NCBI GenBank assembly: GCA_963975425.1
Contig: CAXBGS010000009.1
Coordinates: 1 to 64,000 of the forward strand
Reading direction: 5' to 3'
Source: CAXBGS01 sp963975425
GTDB taxonomy: Bacteria; Planctomycetota; Planctomycetia; Pirellulales; Pirellulaceae
DNA length: 64,000 nt
Shown: positions 19,565-28,302 of the stretch, one piece after another
Position numbering within the stretch: the first letter of the stretch is position 1
Layout: the number at the start of each line of letters is the position of its first letter
Translations under genes and position numbers: made by a program
Notes under the pieces: generated by a model
Database searches by the model: none
Told to the model about the DNA's origin: nothing
Seen by the model: only the letters and a program-made list of their open reading frames with translations

Positions 19565-22033
19565 CTATTTCTTCACCGAGGGGTCAATTCTTAGAGAGGC
19601 TTCACCAGTGATCTGTCGGATGACTGCGTCACCGGTCTTGTAAGTGACCTCGCACGCGATCCCGAGATTGTTTCCGATCAATGCTTCATCGGTGGCCTGA
19701 AGCTGAAAGGTGGCTTGCGGCTGGCCCGCGGAAACCGTCACGGGACTCGCAGCGGTAACGCCTTTGGGAAGTCCCAGCAACTTGAGCGTTGCATGCTGCT
19801 GGAAAGGCGCCAGATGCTGCACATCCCATGTCAGTTCACCGGTGCCGTTGCGACGGATACTCTGTGGCTCGGCCGTCAGTCGCAGGTAGGGTTGAGTGAC
19901 GGTCAGCTTCGCGATGTTGCTGGAAACACGAATGTGACCGATTCCAAGATACGGATCAAACGCTTCGTTGGTATTGCTGCCCGTAACGACAAACGGCAGG
20001 GTCTGCAGTGGGGTATTTGCGCCGGCGGTAAGTTCAATTTCCACGATGGACTGATCCGGCGACACAACAAGTTCGGGCGACGTGTCGATCGCTTCATGCA
20101 CGAAACCGACGTTAACGAGGACCGGGCCTTTGAAGTCGCCATGACGCGTGACTTTCACCGGTATCTTGCGAGTCGCTTCGCGCAGCAGTTGAATTTCGTT
20201 CTCTGCCAACTCGATTGAAAAAGGTGGGCTTTCGGTGACCCCGACGAAGAAACTTTCGGTTGTCACTCGTTTCCATGCATTCCCACCGGAATGATTGATG
20301 AATGGAACGTTGTGTTGATTGAAGGATTCGATGGGTTCGTGCGGCGAATCTGCGTATTCCGCGACAATTTTAAAGGTCGTTGCGCGCAGCTTTGCCTCAG
20401 GCGAGGCTTTGAACAGGACCGGCCAGAGTTTGCTTTCGGGGATCACAGGTGCAGAAATCATTTCGACGCCCTCGGGCAAGCCTTTGGCGACCAAGCGAAA
20501 GGGTTTCGTGGGCGAGGCAAACTGTCCCTTGGGCAGCGTGATGTTTACGCTCCAGCGGTTTCCTTTTGGGATCGCCAAGCCCGTGACGCGGGTGGATTCC
20601 GATCCATCAAACGTGCTGCTGGCGAGTGTGGGCGCGACCATGGTTCTAACCGGCTCAATTTCAACACGGTAGATTCCACCGGGGCCCTCATGTGCGCTGC
20701 TGTCAGAAATTCGCACGATGATGTCGCCAGTCTTTTTCGCCTTCCAAATCGTTGTCGGGTCAATGATGTCACCGATTCCGATGCCGCCGCGATAACGAGT
20801 GCCAAAGATATCGCGATCGGGAATCGTCGAGTCATCTTCCTCGCGCACCATTTCGGTGATTTGGCCACCATCGATTTCATGAATTTGCATCACGGTATCG
20901 ATGGATGATCCGAGAGAGAACGCATAGACACGAAATCGATATCGCTCTCCCTGAACAACGCTCAGCCGATAATCATCGTACTGGCCACGTGTGGTTAATC
21001 GGCCATTGAGTGCCACGGGGATTGATTCAACAACCGTGGGCTTTCCCTCGTTCGATTCCATGATGCTTGGATATTCGCACGATCGCATCCGCACAGGATG
21101 ATTGGCACCAACATCCACCCCGAAGGTACTGGTGCCCTCTGGAACGGTGACTTCTTTGCGATAGTCTCCCGCCGCGTCGCCGATCAATTGCACTTCGATC
21201 GTTTCTCCGGCTTGGCCTCCAGGAGGAAACGCAAGCAGCGGGCGAGCAAAATCGCCAATGTGCACACAGTACATGCTGTCGCGCGGTGCGAACAACGAAC
21301 GACTCACTTCGATGTAGGCAAAGCCGCTGTAGTCAATGATGGTCGAGACCACGGGGTCCTGTAACGCGAAATCGTTGTCATCGTTGTGCGCGAATTCATT
21401 GCCTTGCGAGTCGAGAATGCGAACCTGAAGGTCGAACTCTGAATTGCCATAATTCTGATCGGCAATGCGAACCGAATCGACCTCGACGGATAGTCTCTGG
21501 CCCTCACTTACCGCAACGCGATAATAATCGTGGTCGTCTGCTGAGTCGCTGTCCATCAGAGCGCGAACGGTTGTATTGAGTTCGATCGACTCGGCGGTTT
21601 CCAAAGTACCGTTGGTTTGTTGATGCCTCGGTTCTAACTCATCGACACAAGGAAATCGTCCGACATGGAAAGTTGTTAGCCCCGAGAGTTCCGTGCCGGT
21701 CAGTAATCGAAAACGATGCTCGCCGAGCGGGCAATCGCCGGCGATGACAAATTTGCAGGTGACATCTGTTCGCGGCCCGCCGGCGATCTGCGATGGCTTT
21801 TCGAGTTCAATTTGTTTCAGATCGATGACCGTGATGCCGGGATTTTCAAAGATCACTTGTCGCGGGTCGTCAATCGAAAGTCCCTTGAAGAGCACGTCCA
21901 CGGTCGTTCCACGCTGCCCGATTCGAGGCGTTACCGATTCGATGTTTTTCTGTCTCGCGGCCTGAGAGAAACAAGGGATCAGAATTAGAGACAGTGTCGC
22001 GACGATCGTTCGTGATTTCATTTGGAATTCCAT
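19565..22033 (-). CDS. Secreted PPC-domain protein (bacterial pre-peptidase C-terminal domain)
   Basis: About 822 residues; the start could be ATG 22033 or ATG 22021 (MKSRTIVATLSLILI, a clear signal peptide), while a TTG just upstream abuts the DUF1501 stop. The beta-rich sequence includes at least two PPC-like modules around residues 140-260 and 340-460 (VSEGQRLSVEVDSVRI, SEFDLQVRILDSQGNEFAHNDD, GQYDDYRLSVVQGERYRFRV). The N-terminal part (ESVTPRIGQRGTTVDVLFKG) resembles an IPT/Ig-like domain. No catalytic motif is visible, so it is probably a binding or structural partner of the cytochrome-type proteins encoded beside it. It is the third gene of the operon. Confidence 0.9.
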   Translation of the reverse strand: MEFQMKSRTIVATLSLILIPCFSQAARQKNIESVTPRIGQRGTTVDVLFKGLSIDDPRQVIFENPGITVIDLKQIELEKPSQIAGGPRTDVTCKFVIAGDCPLGEHRFRLLTGTELSGLTTFHVGRFPCVDELEPRHQQTNGTLETAESIELNTTVRALMDSDSADDHDYYRVAVSEGQRLSVEVDSVRIADQNYGNSEFDLQVRILDSQGNEFAHNDDNDFALQDPVVSTIIDYSGFAYIEVSRSLFAPRDSMYCVHIGDFARPLLAFPPGGQAGETIEVQLIGDAAGDYRKEVTVPEGTSTFGVDVGANHPVRMRSCEYPSIMESNEGKPTVVESIPVALNGRLTTRGQYDDYRLSVVQGERYRFRVYAFSLGSSIDTVMQIHEIDGGQITEMVREEDDSTIPDRDIFGTRYRGGIGIGDIIDPTTIWKAKKTGDIIVRISDSSAHEGPGGIYRVEIEPVRTMVAPTLASSTFDGSESTRVTGLAIPKGNRWSVNITLPKGQFASPTKPFRLVAKGLPEGVEMISAPVIPESKLWPVLFKASPEAKLRATTFKIVAEYADSPHEPIESFNQHNVPFINHSGGNAWKRVTTESFFVGVTESPPFSIELAENEIQLLREATRKIPVKVTRHGDFKGPVLVNVGFVHEAIDTSPELVVSPDQSIVEIELTAGANTPLQTLPFVVTGSNTNEAFDPYLGIGHIRVSSNIAKLTVTQPYLRLTAEPQSIRRNGTGELTWDVQHLAPFQQHATLKLLGLPKGVTAASPVTVSAGQPQATFQLQATDEALIGNNLGIACEVTYKTGDAVIRQITGEASLRIDPSVKK

Positions 22034-22047
22034 GTGACTCGATTCAT

Positions 22048-23436
22048 TCAAGCGAGCAGACCCTTGGCGAGTTTTCCTTCCTTGATAATCTCGATCGGTC
22101 GCGTGCCAAATGCCAAGAGTTCCTTGTTGGCATCAATCCCGAGTTGGTGATAGATCGTGAACATCAGGTCTTCCAACACAAGTGCGTTTTCGCTCGGCTC
22201 GGCACCCGTCGAATCGCTCTTGCCATAAATCTGGCCTCGCGTGAAGCCGCCACCGGCGACCAAGTGGGAATAGCATCTTGCCCAGTGGTCACGACCGGCA
22301 TCCTTGTTGACTTTGGGAGTTCGTCCGAATTCGCTGGTGATCCAAACGATTGTGGTATCAAGCAAACCACGTTGATCCAGATCGGTAATCAACCCCGCAA
22401 TTCCATGATCGAGGGCGGGCATTTGATCGAGCGCGCTCTTTTTCATATCGACGTGATTGTCCCAGGCCCCGTAATTCACCGTCACGAACCGCACGCCCGA
22501 TTCCACCAATCGCCGCGCAACCATTAGTCGCTCGGCTAGACCTTTGGGATGGAATTTGCGATCGGGACCCCGCAAGCCGACGACGTCACGTCCGTAAAGC
22601 TGAAAGGTGTCCTCGTCTTCTTGATCAAGCACAAACGCCCCTTGCGCTTCTTGCGAAGTCAGCAGCGTGTAGGCCTGTTGATAGAAATCGTCCATCGTGT
22701 CCAGCATGACCGGATTCGATTCCATTTCACGAATGCGGCTTTCGACCAACTGCCGGCCCGTCATGCGGCGATCCACCCGCTCGATCGATAAGTTGTCCGG
22801 GATGGAAAAGTCTTTCACGCGATAGCTTTTGCCACCCGGATCGGCGCCCAGTTCGAACGGTCCGAAGGTACTGCTGAGAAATCCCGTGCCGCCACTGAAA
22901 CCGTGCTTTTTGGGAATCGCGATATAGGGCGGCAGCTGCCCACGATTGCCAAGTTCGTGACTGACGATGGTACCCATTTGAGGATAGTCGATCACCGTCG
23001 CGGGCGTATAACCGGTGAAGAGATGGTAGGTCGCCTGACTATGATCGGGGATTTTGCCGACCAAACTGCGGATCAACGTAACCTTGTCGAGTATCTCGGC
23101 TGTTTTCGGGAAGTTATCGCTGAGGACGTCTCCCACCTTGGTCTTGGTGACACCAAACGTGCCGCGAATCTCGATCGGTGCTTCCGGCTTGGGATCGAAT
23201 GATTCTTGCTGGGCGAGACCTCCGGGTAAATGCAACTGGATCACGCTCAGTGCTTTTGCCTCTTTCTTTTTACCCTTTGCCATGTTGAAGGCATTGCTCT
23301 CAGCGGCCTGAAGTCGAAACAGGTCACCCATCGATAAACCGAGTGCACTCAGACTTCCGGCGCAAATCGCAGTTCGCCGATTCAGTTGTCGGAAGCCGTG
23401 ACAGCCAGACGTTTTCGTTTTCATTGGAAATTTCAT
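22048..23436 (-). CDS. DUF1501 protein (alkaline-phosphatase-superfamily-like, exported)
   Basis: Predicted 462 residues. The N-terminus (FRQLNRRTAICAGSLSALGLSMGDLFRLQAAE) has the twin-arginine-like RR plus hydrophobic stretch typical of DUF1501 proteins, which suggests Tat export. Family landmarks are IQLHLPGGLAQQESFDPKPEAP, DHSQATYHLFTGYTP, VTVNYGAWDNHVDM, TTIVWITSEFGRTPKVN and GRDHWARCYSHLVAGGG. The fold is related to sulfatases and alkaline phosphatases, but the activity is not established. Its ATG overlaps the stop of the cytochrome-WD40 gene as ATGA, and its TGA stop is immediately followed by the PPC gene region, showing translational coupling within the operon. Confidence 0.94.
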   Translation of the reverse strand: MKFPMKTKTSGCHGFRQLNRRTAICAGSLSALGLSMGDLFRLQAAESNAFNMAKGKKKEAKALSVIQLHLPGGLAQQESFDPKPEAPIEIRGTFGVTKTKVGDVLSDNFPKTAEILDKVTLIRSLVGKIPDHSQATYHLFTGYTPATVIDYPQMGTIVSHELGNRGQLPPYIAIPKKHGFSGGTGFLSSTFGPFELGADPGGKSYRVKDFSIPDNLSIERVDRRMTGRQLVESRIREMESNPVMLDTMDDFYQQAYTLLTSQEAQGAFVLDQEDEDTFQLYGRDVVGLRGPDRKFHPKGLAERLMVARRLVESGVRFVTVNYGAWDNHVDMKKSALDQMPALDHGIAGLITDLDQRGLLDTTIVWITSEFGRTPKVNKDAGRDHWARCYSHLVAGGGFTRGQIYGKSDSTGAEPSENALVLEDLMFTIYHQLGIDANKELLAFGTRPIEIIKEGKLAKGLLA

Positions 23437-24836
23437 TCGATTACCGATTCATCAGATAACTGTGCGTTCCAGAATTTGATTTCGCCATTGGTATATCCAG
23501 CAACAATTGATCGCTCATCATGCGTCACTGCCGTGCACAGCGGCATCGCATCATCAAATTTGTATCGATTGAGTACGTTGCCATCGACATCATACAGGTG
23601 CGTCGCATGATTTCGGCCAACGGTTGCCAGGCGGCCGGATCGACTGAAGCGGGCATTCAAAACACCATTGGGCAACTTTCCATAACGACCAGGTGGACGT
23701 GGCATTGAGTGATCGTTCGATTTGTTGATCGCGGGAAAGCCATCGCTGGCATCCCACCAGATGATATTTCCATCATCACCTGAGGAAGCGAGCAAGCGGC
23801 TGTCGAGACGCCAGTCTATCGAAGTGATTGCGGATTGATGTTCGGCGAGGTTCAGCAGTAAATCCCCACGCACTGAATCCCACAGATGCATCCCGCCGGC
23901 ACGATCGCCCGTCGCCAATTTCGTTCCGCTCGGACTGAAGGATAAGGCGGTGATCCAGTCGGTGTGTTTGGTCAGTTGGTAAAGCAATTTTCCATCCGTT
24001 GTGGAATAAACCTTGACCACCTTACTGGAACCACCCAGGGCAACGCGTTTCTGATCCGGGCTCAAGTCCGCCGCAAGAACGGAATCCAGTTCGTCACCGA
24101 TTTCCGCAAGCCGCTTACCGGACTTCACGTCAAAGAGCACCACCAAGCCTTTCTGAACAGGCGTACCCCCGGCAACCAGCAAGATCGAACCGTCGCTGCT
24201 GAATCGAATCACGTGCGGCACACCTTCCGGGAATGCCAGGTGACCAATCGTTTTCCGCGTTTGAGTGTTTACCAGCCGAACATGCTGCTGGCACGCGACG
24301 GCAAGCAGCGGCGCCCAGGGACTGGTGTCGATGGCCAGCACAGGAAGAGGTCGCTTGGTTATCGGCAACGCGATTTCAGGCAGCGATACCGGCATCGGCG
24401 GAACGTCGGGTTCATTGCCCACATCGGATGACGGTGAGAAAGATAGATCACGCGATTGGATCATCGCGATCCCCGATGCCGTTTCCAACATGCCGGTGTC
24501 GATCCATTGGCGTACCAAATCAATCTGGTCCATCGGAATCGGCGGCTTGTTCGGTGGCATCCGCAAGTCGTCATCCTCGTTGGTGATGGACTGATAAAGA
24601 AGACTCTGGCTCGCACGCCCCGGCACAAGCACTTTGCCCCCACTGCCACCCTTTAACGCAGCGCCGAAACTTTGCAAATTCAGTCCCGCTTCTTGCTCGT
24701 CGTTCCCATGACACTTCATGCAGTGCTGACGAAAGATCGGCTCGATGTGATCTTCATACGTGATCTTGTCCGCTCCCATTGCGGAAGCGGAAAGTGCAGC
24801 GAAGAACAACAGCAGGGCGGGTGCGAGTCGAAACAT
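23433..24836 (-). CDS. Planctomycete cytochrome C (PSCyt1) fused to WD40 repeats
   Basis: Predicted 467 residues with a signal peptide (MFRLAPALLLFFAALSASAMG). Residues 25-115 are the planctomycete cytochrome-like domain with haem motif CMKCH (Cys39, Cys42, His43) and the family ending LRMPPNKPPIPMDQIDLVRQW. From about residue 165 to the end there are around six WD40 repeats (for example WITALSFSPSGTKLATGDRAGGMHLWD and AITSIDWRLDSRLLASSGDDG), giving a beta-propeller. It is the first gene of the operon PSCyt1-WD40, DUF1501, PPC, DUF1549/DUF1553, and overlaps DUF1501 by 4 bases. It probably acts outside the cytoplasmic membrane in a multi-protein complex with the other three products; that is inference from synteny. 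Confidence 0.93.
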   Translation of the reverse strand: MFRLAPALLLFFAALSASAMGADKITYEDHIEPIFRQHCMKCHGNDEQEAGLNLQSFGAALKGGSGGKVLVPGRASQSLLYQSITNEDDDLRMPPNKPPIPMDQIDLVRQWIDTGMLETASGIAMIQSRDLSFSPSSDVGNEPDVPPMPVSLPEIALPITKRPLPVLAIDTSPWAPLLAVACQQHVRLVNTQTRKTIGHLAFPEGVPHVIRFSSDGSILLVAGGTPVQKGLVVLFDVKSGKRLAEIGDELDSVLAADLSPDQKRVALGGSSKVVKVYSTTDGKLLYQLTKHTDWITALSFSPSGTKLATGDRAGGMHLWDSVRGDLLLNLAEHQSAITSIDWRLDSRLLASSGDDGNIIWWDASDGFPAINKSNDHSMPRPPGRYGKLPNGVLNARFSRSGRLATVGRNHATHLYDVDGNVLNRYKFDDAMPLCTAVTHDERSIVAGYTNGEIKFWNAQLSDESVIE

Positions 24837-25078
24837 GAAAACGTTTAAGCCGATCTAGATAACGTCATTGTCACGCAGAAGAGAAACGATAGTGGCGGGA
24901 TATCTCACATGGATAAACACAAGCCGTTTCGATGCAAAAATTTCAACGAATCGCGGCCCAGCGCGGACGTTCGATAGTTGTAAGGCCTCGCTCGCTTGAA
25001 AGGTCCGGCGAGCGAATCGGGTGGCGCCGGTTTTTGAAACCGATAACAAAGCGTTAGTTTCCAGCGTAAGTACACACG

Positions 25079-26509
25079 CTATTTCTGATTTGCTCGGGGA
25101 CGTTCCGATCTGTTTTTGAACTCTGGTGCCGCATCCTTCGGTAACCATTGGGCCAGTTCGTCCTGGACCGCTTTGTGCGCCGTCTCGCCAGCCAAGTTGT
25201 GCAATTCATGAGGGTCGCTTCGATGGTCGTACAGTTCTTGCTCGCCATCGTTGTAAACAACCAATCGCCAATCCCGACTACGAATGGAGTGGTTGCCGAA
25301 GTACGAAGAAGTGATTGCCGGACGTTCTCTCGGCGCCGCAGGGTCGCGGAGTTGCGGAACGAGTGAAAGTCCCTGCAGATGTGGATTCATAGGCAATCCG
25401 CATAGTTCGACCAGTGTCGGGTAGATATCCAGCAGGCTGGCAGGTTGCCTACATGCCTCCCCTGGTTCAATCCCCGGGCCGGCAAACAGCAGCGGAACAC
25501 GCGTGGATTCTTCCCACAAAGTGCGTTTCGCCCAATGTTGTTTCTCGCCAAGGTGAAATCCGTGATCGCTCCATAAAACGATCAATGTGTTGTCCGCGTG
25601 TGGACCGGATTTCAGTCCGTCCAAGACCATGCCCACGCAATGGTCGACAAAACTAATCGACGCAAGGTAGGCGTGCGTCAAACTTCGCTGCTTACCGTGC
25701 TTGATGACTTCGGCGTGGGTAGGTGCAGCGGCATATTGATTGATGCTCAAAAAGTTAGCCGGAAGATCGTCGAGCTCGGACGCTGGACTTTGTGGCAATT
25801 TGAATGATTGCGCGTCATAAAGATCAAACCACCTTGGCGGAACGAAAAGCGGCACATGCGGCCGAACGAATCCGACCGACATGAAGAACGGTTGATCGAA
25901 ATTTTCCTGCAAGGCTTTCGCCGCTTTGTCGGCCAACTGAGCGTCTGCCATCTCAGCATCGGTTTCCGGAAACGCTCCCCAGTCCCACGCACCGCTCCAG
26001 TGAGAAGGTCGGTTCATCGGGGTCTTGGGCCGGCGAGTTTTCTGGCGGCCAAACGACCGGTCAATTGCACCTGCTAACCGACCATTAAACCCATGGTGCA
26101 GCACCTTTCCGCCCGACAGGGTGTAATAGCCGTTGTCCTTAAAATATCGCTGAAGGGTAGGAACTTCTGACAAAGCAGGCAGTTCTTCATAGCTCGGTCC
26201 CAGTTCGTAACTGCCGTGCGTCGTCGCTGCCACACCCGACATCACGCAGACTCGCGAGGCGGAACAAACAGGGACAGAGCAATGGGCGTTGATGAAATTT
26301 CTAGCGTGACCGGCCAACGCATCCATGTGAGGCGTGACCGCGTCAGGGTGGCCTCCGAGAAATCCGGTCCAGTCGTTAAGGTCGTCGATCGCAATAAACA
26401 GGACGTTTGGTTTCTTCGCTGCTTCCGCAGCACCAACCGTTGCGGCATGCAAAACCGAAACGGCAGCTATCATGCACGCGGCCCAATAGACGCGAGGTAG
26501 CTGGTGCAT
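25079..26509 (-). CDS. Secreted sulfatase, iduronate-2-sulfatase-like (S1_7-like)
   Basis: Predicted 476 residues from the ATG at 26509, which opens the signal peptide MHQLPRVYWAACMIAA; in-frame codons upstream lack an export signal. Sulfatase marks: LFIAIDDLNDWTGFLGG (Asp42-Asp43), NAHCSVPVCSASRVCVMSG with formylglycine Cys82 in a CSASR variant (Ala at the usual Pro position, normal for this subfamily), LSGGKVLHHG, TLIVLWSDHGFHLGEKQHWAKRTLWEE. The LNDW and HLGEKQHW blocks are characteristic of iduronate-2-sulfatase-like enzymes and choline sulfatase relatives. The likely substrate is an internal or terminal sulfated uronic acid, but that cannot be fixed from sequence. Confidence 0.93.
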   Translation of the reverse strand: MHQLPRVYWAACMIAAVSVLHAATVGAAEAAKKPNVLFIAIDDLNDWTGFLGGHPDAVTPHMDALAGHARNFINAHCSVPVCSASRVCVMSGVAATTHGSYELGPSYEELPALSEVPTLQRYFKDNGYYTLSGGKVLHHGFNGRLAGAIDRSFGRQKTRRPKTPMNRPSHWSGAWDWGAFPETDAEMADAQLADKAAKALQENFDQPFFMSVGFVRPHVPLFVPPRWFDLYDAQSFKLPQSPASELDDLPANFLSINQYAAAPTHAEVIKHGKQRSLTHAYLASISFVDHCVGMVLDGLKSGPHADNTLIVLWSDHGFHLGEKQHWAKRTLWEESTRVPLLFAGPGIEPGEACRQPASLLDIYPTLVELCGLPMNPHLQGLSLVPQLRDPAAPRERPAITSSYFGNHSIRSRDWRLVVYNDGEQELYDHRSDPHELHNLAGETAHKAVQDELAQWLPKDAAPEFKNRSERPRANQK

Positions 26510-26750
26510 CACCCGCAGACGAGTCAACAACGAGTGCGAGTTTCTCGGGTGAGGGCTCTGTTCTGACAATTCAATGCGGTCTGACAAATTAATCATCATC
26601 GGATCAACGTCCAGTCTCTCGATCGGTTTTTGGCTGTGATTTTCATAAGCATTGTACTATTCGCCGACGTGACGTGATGCGGCGTGATGTGCTCTTTGAC
26701 GAAGTCGGCCGGTTGTTAAGTCCGGCTTTGGATGTCTTGGCTTTCGACTT

Positions 26751-28226
26751 TCATTTCAGAGGAACTTGCAGTTTACGAGTGCCCGGATCAAAGAGCCTTG
26801 CGCCACTGCCGGTTCGGTCGAGATCGCCCAGCGTTTCTCTCGCGCGCTCGATGCGTTTCATCAAAGACGCGACGATGTCAGGATTCTCTAAGGCCACATT
26901 TTCCGTTTCACCAGGATCGTTTCGTAGGTCGAACAGCGTAAGCTGTGGGACCTCATCAATCATGCGGGCCCACCAACCAAGCCCTTGGGGTGCCTTGTCT
27001 CGCGGCAAGACCAATTTCCAGTTTCCGCTGCGTACCCCCGTTAACAGACAACCGACGTAGTAAAAGTATTCTTCTCGCGGGCTGGTTTGAGACATTCCGG
27101 TTAAGAAGCCGCTTGCATCTTTGCCATCCAGTTCCACGTCGGGCAGCTTTCCTCCGGCCACTGCTGCCAAGGTCGGCAACAGGTCCATCGTGCTAAGGAT
27201 TTCATCGGACACGCGTCCCGCGGGAATTTTTCCGGGCCAACGAGCAATAAACGGCACACGCGATCCACCGTCCCACGCGGACATTTTCCAACCGCGAAGC
27301 GGGGCAGCATTTCCAGAATGATCTCGCGGGATAAATGCTTCTCCGTTCGGTTGCATGCCTCGGGTTGTTTCGACCCAAGGGCCGTTGTCCGAGGTAAAGA
27401 TCACCAACGTTTGATCGTCAAGGTCCAGGTCTCGAAGTGTTTTCAGGATCTCGCCGCAAGACCAGTCAATTTCTTCGATCGTGTCACCATAGAAACCGCC
27501 CGCGGATTTTCCCTTGAATTTCTCAGACGCACCCAGTGGAATGTGCGGCATATTGTGCGCGAGATAAAGAAAGAACGGCTTTGTATGGTTGGACTTGATC
27601 CACGAAATCGCTTCTCGAGTGTAGTCCGCCGTGATGTGGTTCCAGCTTTCAACTGAATCAACAACGATATCTTGATTGCGCATGATTGAGCTGCGTATGT
27701 TGGTGTCGTCGACAGAGACGGTGAAACCGTTGTACTTCGGCGTTCCATAGAAATAGTCAAAGCCCTGTGCATTTGGCATGGTCGCCGGGTCAACACCGGT
27801 GGGTGAATTTTTGCGATCCATTGCAAGATGCCACTTCCCGATCATTCCCGTCGCATAGCCGGCTTGTCTCAAGACTTCTGCCATCGTCACTTCGTTCGGA
27901 TGCGGAACGGTATGCAGTCGTTTCGTGTTATTGGGTTCGGCGACACGAATCGGATACGATCCGGTCATGAGGGCTGCACGCGACACACCACACACCGGTT
28001 GCGCATAGAAACTGGTCAGTCGAGTTCCTTCGGCTGCCATCTGATCGAGGTGAGGCGACTGAATGGTTTGCGAACCGAAGCAACCGAGATCCTGGTATCC
28101 CTGGTCGTCGGTGAGAATGATGACGATATTCGGCTTTGCCGGTCCAGTTTTGGGTTCTTGAGAGATCGCCCAACCAAGGCCCGTCAGAATGAACGCGGCG
28201 AGAGCGCCGAGGCGAGGTGTTGACAT
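26751..28226 (-). CDS. Secreted sulfatase with non-canonical CGVSR active-site motif
   Basis: Predicted 491 residues with signal peptide (MSTPRLGALAAFILTGLGWA). It has the usual S1 features: IILTDDQGYQDLGCFG (Asp40-Asp41), GMIGKWHLAMD, DDQTLVIFTSDNGPW and GWKMSAWDGGSRVPFIARWPG. The formylglycine position is Cys79 in CGVSRAALMTG, so the consensus C-x-P-x-R has Val in place of Pro; Cys and Arg are kept, and conversion by the formylglycine-generating enzyme or an anaerobic maturase is still possible. It is followed on the same strand by another sulfatase gene, with the intact S1_7-like gene upstream, forming a run of three sulfatases in one direction. Confidence 0.93.
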   Translation of the reverse strand: MSTPRLGALAAFILTGLGWAISQEPKTGPAKPNIVIILTDDQGYQDLGCFGSQTIQSPHLDQMAAEGTRLTSFYAQPVCGVSRAALMTGSYPIRVAEPNNTKRLHTVPHPNEVTMAEVLRQAGYATGMIGKWHLAMDRKNSPTGVDPATMPNAQGFDYFYGTPKYNGFTVSVDDTNIRSSIMRNQDIVVDSVESWNHITADYTREAISWIKSNHTKPFFLYLAHNMPHIPLGASEKFKGKSAGGFYGDTIEEIDWSCGEILKTLRDLDLDDQTLVIFTSDNGPWVETTRGMQPNGEAFIPRDHSGNAAPLRGWKMSAWDGGSRVPFIARWPGKIPAGRVSDEILSTMDLLPTLAAVAGGKLPDVELDGKDASGFLTGMSQTSPREEYFYYVGCLLTGVRSGNWKLVLPRDKAPQGLGWWARMIDEVPQLTLFDLRNDPGETENVALENPDIVASLMKRIERARETLGDLDRTGSGARLFDPGTRKLQVPLK

Positions 28227-28302
28227 GGCCTGGTGGGGGATGGTTTTGGTGAGAGGATATCGTGCGGCGTACGTTTGCCGTCCTGGTGGTATCGCGGTGG
28301 TG

